This document shows positions 48,174-50,448 of a stretch of DNA of 50,448 nt, piece by piece. How positions within the stretch are numbered: the stretch's first letter is position 1; each line of letters starts with the position of its first letter. The notes under the pieces are model-generated. The model saw only the letters and a list, made by a program, of their open reading frames with translations, did no database searches and was not told the DNA's origin. The stretch comes from a virus, in the IMG/VR virus record IMGVR_UViG_3300021093_000113, positions 1 to 50,448 of that record. One strand, written 5' to 3'. Made by a program: the position numbers and the translations under genes.

Positions 48174-49331
48174 TTATTTTTTGATATTAGCGAGTTTTTG
48201 GAATCTTGCAGCCAATGAAGAACCTTCGGTGATAATACCAGCAGGCTTTGTTCCTTTTGTTGGTCTAGATGCAAATGATTCTTTTACAACTCTCTTTTGT
48301 GTTTTTCTTGCAACATTAAGATTTTCACCCAATGTAGCGAAAACTAATTTTACTTCTCTCAAAGATGAAGCACGGTCAAAATTTTCAACAACTTTAACTT
48401 TTTGCTTTTCATTCAAATCAAAGTTTCTGAAAAGTTTATTGGTGTATAAAAGTTTTGCATTCAAAAGGTTTACTTCATTGATAGTGTTCTTCAATGATTT
48501 GATAACTTTATATGCTTCTTCTAAATCACTCTTCATTTCTTCGGCTTCTTCTTCGGTCATACCAGCTACAGTTTCTTCTTCATCATCTTCAGCAGGTACA
48601 TCACCATTCATTTCTCTAAGAGCTCTGATAACTTCGTCTAAATTAACTTCAGTATCATCATCCTCTTCTTCTGCAACAAAATCACCTTCACCTGGATCTT
48701 CAGTGTCGGCGGTTAAGTCAGCTACTTTGTTATCACCAGAACCGATTCCAGATGATTCCAATTCGGTCAATCTCTTACTAACTCTTTCACGAATTCTTTT
48801 TAATTCGGCAATTTCAGGATTTTCCTTTTCTTCTTCTTCTTCGGTTGCAAGAGTGTCATCTTCTTCACTACCCATTTCAGCTTCCAATTCTTTGATAATT
48901 GATTCTAAATCTAAATCGGATGTATCTTCTTCAGCACCCATCTCATCTTCTTCACCTACCATTGCTGTTGCATCATCGTCATCATCGTCATCATCATCAT
49001 CGTCATCATCGTCATCATCATTACTTTCACCACCCATAGTACCCGTCATCATCTCATCTTCTTCGGTTGCAAGGGTTTCATCCTCTTCACCCTCATAATA
49101 CCCTTCTTCAGTATCCATCATCTCATCATCAGTATCCATCATCTCATCTTCTTCGGTTGCGAGAGTTTCATCATCTTCTAACTCTTCGGCCAATTTGTGA
49201 GACAACATAGACTGTAGTCTTGGTGTGAATGCCTCTTCAAGAGCGATTTTTGCATTTGCTAATGCGGTTTCCTTAACGGCTTTAGCATCGGCGATTGCTT
49301 CTTTAAGCAAATCTTTTTTGCCTGTTTTCAT
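48174..49331 (-). CDS. Prohead scaffold/core protein (gp22-like), very acidic
   Basis: This 385-residue protein is the likely internal scaffold of the prohead. Residues about 50-230 are extremely acidic, with repeats of DETLATEEDEMM (at least two exact, one partial) and a run of 16 Asp. The C-terminal third is helical and well ordered in look: EAYKVIKSLKNTINEVNLL, AKLLYTNKLFRNF and KVVENFDRASSLREVKLVF, a pattern I know from scaffold proteins of T4 relatives. The last residues are basic and Ser-rich (SLAARFQKLANIKK). It is directly upstream of the capsid gene, as gp22 in T4. The start has TTAGGAG. Confidence 0.85.
   Translation of the reverse strand: MKTGKKDLLKEAIADAKAVKETALANAKIALEEAFTPRLQSMLSHKLAEELEDDETLATEEDEMMDTDDEMMDTEEGYYEGEEDETLATEEDEMMTGTMGGESNDDDDDDDDDDDDDDDDATAMVGEEDEMGAEEDTSDLDLESIIKELEAEMGSEEDDTLATEEEEEKENPEIAELKRIRERVSKRLTELESSGIGSGDNKVADLTADTEDPGEGDFVAEEEDDDTEVNLDEVIRALREMNGDVPAEDDEEETVAGMTEEEAEEMKSDLEEAYKVIKSLKNTINEVNLLNAKLLYTNKLFRNFDLNEKQKVKVVENFDRASSLREVKLVFATLGENLNVARKTQKRVVKESFASRPTKGTKPAGIITEGSSLAARFQKLANIKK
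48972..49019. repeat. Poly-Asp codon repeat in scaffold gene
   Basis: Sixteen consecutive GAT/GAC codons, arranged partly as nine-base units (two GAT, one GAC). This low-complexity run could slip in replication. Confidence 0.95.
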
Positions 49332-49357
49332 TTAATCTCCTAAATTTTTTGGAAAAA

Positions 49358-49377
49358 TAAGATTATTAAAAATCTTA
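49358..49377 (-). promoter_or_regulatory. Hairpin near the scaffold ribosome site
   Basis: TAAGATT and AATCTTA form a seven-pair stem around a six-base loop in the leader of the scaffold/capsid transcript, about 15 bases upstream of TTAGGAG. Confidence 0.45.
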
Positions 49378-49398
49378 ATAAGTGTTATAATAATGTTA

Positions 49399-49420
49399 GC
49401 CCCACAATTAGTATTGGGGC
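49399..49420 (-). promoter_or_regulatory. G/C-rich hairpin in scaffold/capsid leader
   Basis: GCCCCA and TGGGGC form a six-pair stem around a ten-base loop. It lies just downstream of the TATTTATT box. There is no T run after it on the minus strand, so it does not look like a normal terminator. Confidence 0.5.
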
Positions 49421-49431
49421 ATTAATTTAAC

Positions 49432-49439
49432 AATAAATA
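49432..49439 (-). promoter_or_regulatory. TATTTATT box before scaffold and capsid genes
   Basis: The coding strand reads CTATATTTATTGTTAAAT about 100 bases before the ATG at 49331. The long leader between contains two stem-loops. Confidence 0.42.
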
Positions 49440-49470
49440 TAGTAATTTTTTTGAAAACACTAAAAAGTTG

Positions 49471-49728
49471 TTATTTTTCTAAACTTTTTAAATATTCTTT
49501 TCTTTTTGCTAATTCTAATTGCCTTCTTTTTGTAATAGATTTAGGAACAAATTCGGTTCTTTCCCGTAATTCATCCATCATTCCACTATCTTTAACCATT
49601 TTTTTAAAAAGTTTTAATGCAGCATCTACATTATTTTCTACTACTTTTACTGCAATCCCCCCACCGGGTTTATACATTAATTCTCTTCTTACTTTTTTCT
49701 TTTTTGGTCTTTCTTCGTTTTCACTCAT
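49471..49728 (-). CDS. rpsU: Ribosomal protein bS21, phage-encoded
   Basis: The 85-residue protein has a basic N-terminal extension (about 22 residues, KKKKVRREL) and then the bS21 pattern. IAVKVVENNVDAALKLFKKMVKDSGM is the first helix (cited here in parts: NVDAALKLFKKMV). DELRERTEFVPKS is the conserved turn with RxRxxF. TKRRQLELAKRKEYLKSL is the basic second helix. bS21 sits on the small subunit near the 3' end of 16S rRNA. In Bacteroidota it helps hide the anti-Shine-Dalgarno, so a phage version could change which messages are translated. It is located between two unknown proteins and the scaffold gene. No Shine-Dalgarno is visible before its own ATG. Confidence 0.9.
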   Translation of the reverse strand: MSENEERPKKKKVRRELMYKPGGGIAVKVVENNVDAALKLFKKMVKDSGMMDELRERTEFVPKSITKRRQLELAKRKEYLKSLEK

Positions 49729-49748
49729 CGTAACTTTGTTTAAATTGT

Positions 49749-50069
49749 TTATTGTATAACTTCTAAGTTTTGAATGGATTCTTCTATTAATCCGGCTTTT
49801 GTCCTTACTATTGCGGTTTTATTGTTTATTTCCATTACAACCCCACCCATATTTTTACCCTTAACAAAAACAGGTGAACCAACTTCAACAGTTGGACCAA
49901 CTACTTTTACATTTTCAGATATATCATCCAATACAACTTTAAATGCACGGATTGCTTTAGAAATACCCTGTTGTTGTTTTCTTGGTAATTTACCAATATC
50001 TTTTAGATTATTTTTTATAAAGTCAGAAAACTTTAAAGATATGTTTTGTATAATGTCTATTGCTGGCAT
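49749..50069 (-). CDS. Small KOW/SH3-like protein, unknown
   Basis: This 106-residue protein has a helical, basic N-terminal half (SLKFSDFIKNNLKDIGKL, QGISKAIRAFKVVL). The C-terminal half is a small beta domain: VEVGSPVFVKGKNMGGVV, NNKTAIVRTKAGLIEESI. The pattern of a charged loop then GGVV and a TAIVRT strand resembles KOW or SH3-like nucleic-acid or protein binding domains. It lies directly before the bS21 gene (about 20 bases), so the two are probably cotranscribed; a link to ribosomes or to the prohead is possible but is inference. Confidence 0.75.
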   Translation of the reverse strand: MPAIDIIQNISLKFSDFIKNNLKDIGKLPRKQQQGISKAIRAFKVVLDDISENVKVVGPTVEVGSPVFVKGKNMGGVVMEINNKTAIVRTKAGLIEESIQNLEVIQ

Positions 50070-50102
50070 AGTATGTATTACCTTTTATTTTTTTTGTGAT
50101 TG

Positions 50103-50448
50103 TTATCCCTTGCCCTTCATCCACCAAGCCAATGCCCAAGGATTATCAATACCTGGTTCATCTTTCATTGCTTTCACAGTTCCTTCCCATCCTTCAGGTG
50201 CAACTTCGTTTGTTAGTTTCTTATTTTCCATAAATGGTTTAAATGCCGATGTAACTTTATCTATACTCATTCCATCAAATTTGTTCTGCATCTTAACATC
50301 ACCTGAATTATATAGTTTTAACAACTTCTCTGCGGTTTTCTTATCAACTTTGGTAGAACCAATACGAGAGGTTGAACCATTAACCACCTGCTTTAATAAA
50401 TCAGATAATCTTGCGGTTGCCTCACTTAACGACTTTTTTTTTTTAAGA
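50103..50448 (-). CDS. Partial unknown protein, 5' end outside window
   Basis: The frame stays open to the right edge (SLSEATARLSDLLKQVVNGS), so an internal GTG start at 50387 is not needed and the gene is truncated by the window. Visible residues (about 114) end VAPEGWEGTVKAMKDEPGI and then DNPWALAWWMKGKG. This ending, NPWALAWxMKxKG, is a motif that appears at the end of several phage virion proteins. An 11-T run lies at the extreme edge (50434-50444) and encodes a lysine run. Function is unknown; it may be a prohead component because it precedes scaffold and capsid genes. Confidence 0.72.
   Translation of the reverse strand, partial: LKKKKSLSEATARLSDLLKQVVNGSTSRIGSTKVDKKTAEKLLKLYNSGDVKMQNKFDGMSIDKVTSAFKPFMENKKLTNEVAPEGWEGTVKAMKDEPGIDNPWALAWWMKGKG

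Noticed and set aside
48181-49098. Plus-strand open frame of 305 codons, Ser-rich
   Set aside because: It is the antisense of the acidic scaffold gene: GAT/GAC and GAA repeats read as Ser codons on the other strand. No ribosome site or known motif.
9145-49439. T4 late promoters TATAAATA on the plus strand
   Set aside because: The octamer read on the plus strand would drive antisense RNA through the upstream genes. The position just before minus-strand starts fits a minus-strand box TATTTATA better.
1-50448. tRNA genes
   Set aside because: I saw no cloverleaf with a T-loop GTTCRANNC and matching acceptor arms in the short intergenic gaps. A covariance-model scan would be needed to be certain.

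Overview
The window is a piece of a tailed-phage genome with a T4-like (contractile tail) body plan. Every gene I accept lies on the minus strand, so transcription runs from the right end of the window to the left. The DNA is AT-rich. Promoters upstream of the replication genes match the Bacteroidota pattern (TTTG, 19-20 bases, TATATTTG) rather than the TTGACA/TATAAT pattern, so I infer a Bacteroidota host. The combination of T4-like virion genes with a compact family A DNA polymerase and a separate 5'-3' exonuclease points to a distant T4 relative rather than a close one.

Right part (about 18.5-50.4 kb), virion module. In transcription order: a partial protein at the right edge, a small KOW/SH3-like protein, a phage-encoded ribosomal protein bS21, a very acidic scaffold/core protein, the gp23-like major capsid protein, a PhoH-like ATPase, a BppU-like protein, four fiber genes built from repeats, a SET-domain protein, neck proteins (gp13-, gp14- and gp15-like), tail sheath, tail tube, a free-standing HNH endonuclease, a gp26-like baseplate/tail chaperone with an overlapping second frame, tape measure, a large baseplate protein, a LysM/gp53-like wedge protein and a baseplate hub protein. 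Many of these genes have TATTTATA upstream on the coding strand and a Shine-Dalgarno sequence of the TTAGGAG type.

Left part (about 1-18.4 kb), replication and nucleotide metabolism. In transcription order: two proteins of unknown role, a compact family A DNA polymerase, a large hydrophilic protein, an unknown small protein, single-stranded DNA binding protein, RecA/UvsX recombinase, 5'-3' exonuclease, DnaB-type helicase, class I ribonucleotide reductase (small then large subunit), thioredoxin, a nucleotide pyrophosphohydrolase, a small HTH protein, three tandem paralogues resembling the phage Mu Mom DNA-modification enzyme, two unknown proteins and a partial glycosyltransferase-like protein. 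Several of these have a Bacteroidota-type promoter very close to the start codon and no Shine-Dalgarno.

The most interesting observations are: (1) a phage bS21 beside late genes rich in Shine-Dalgarno sites, in a presumed Bacteroidota host where bS21 is known to mask the anti-Shine-Dalgarno; (2) the triple Mom-like array; (3) the small, divergent polymerase with a His in place of the motif A Glu; (4) a 72-base promoter cassette present twice; (5) two candidate frameshift sites in tail genes; and (6) a 32-base stem inside recA. There is no gene-free stretch longer than 300 bases. I found no tRNA, CRISPR array or insertion sequence.
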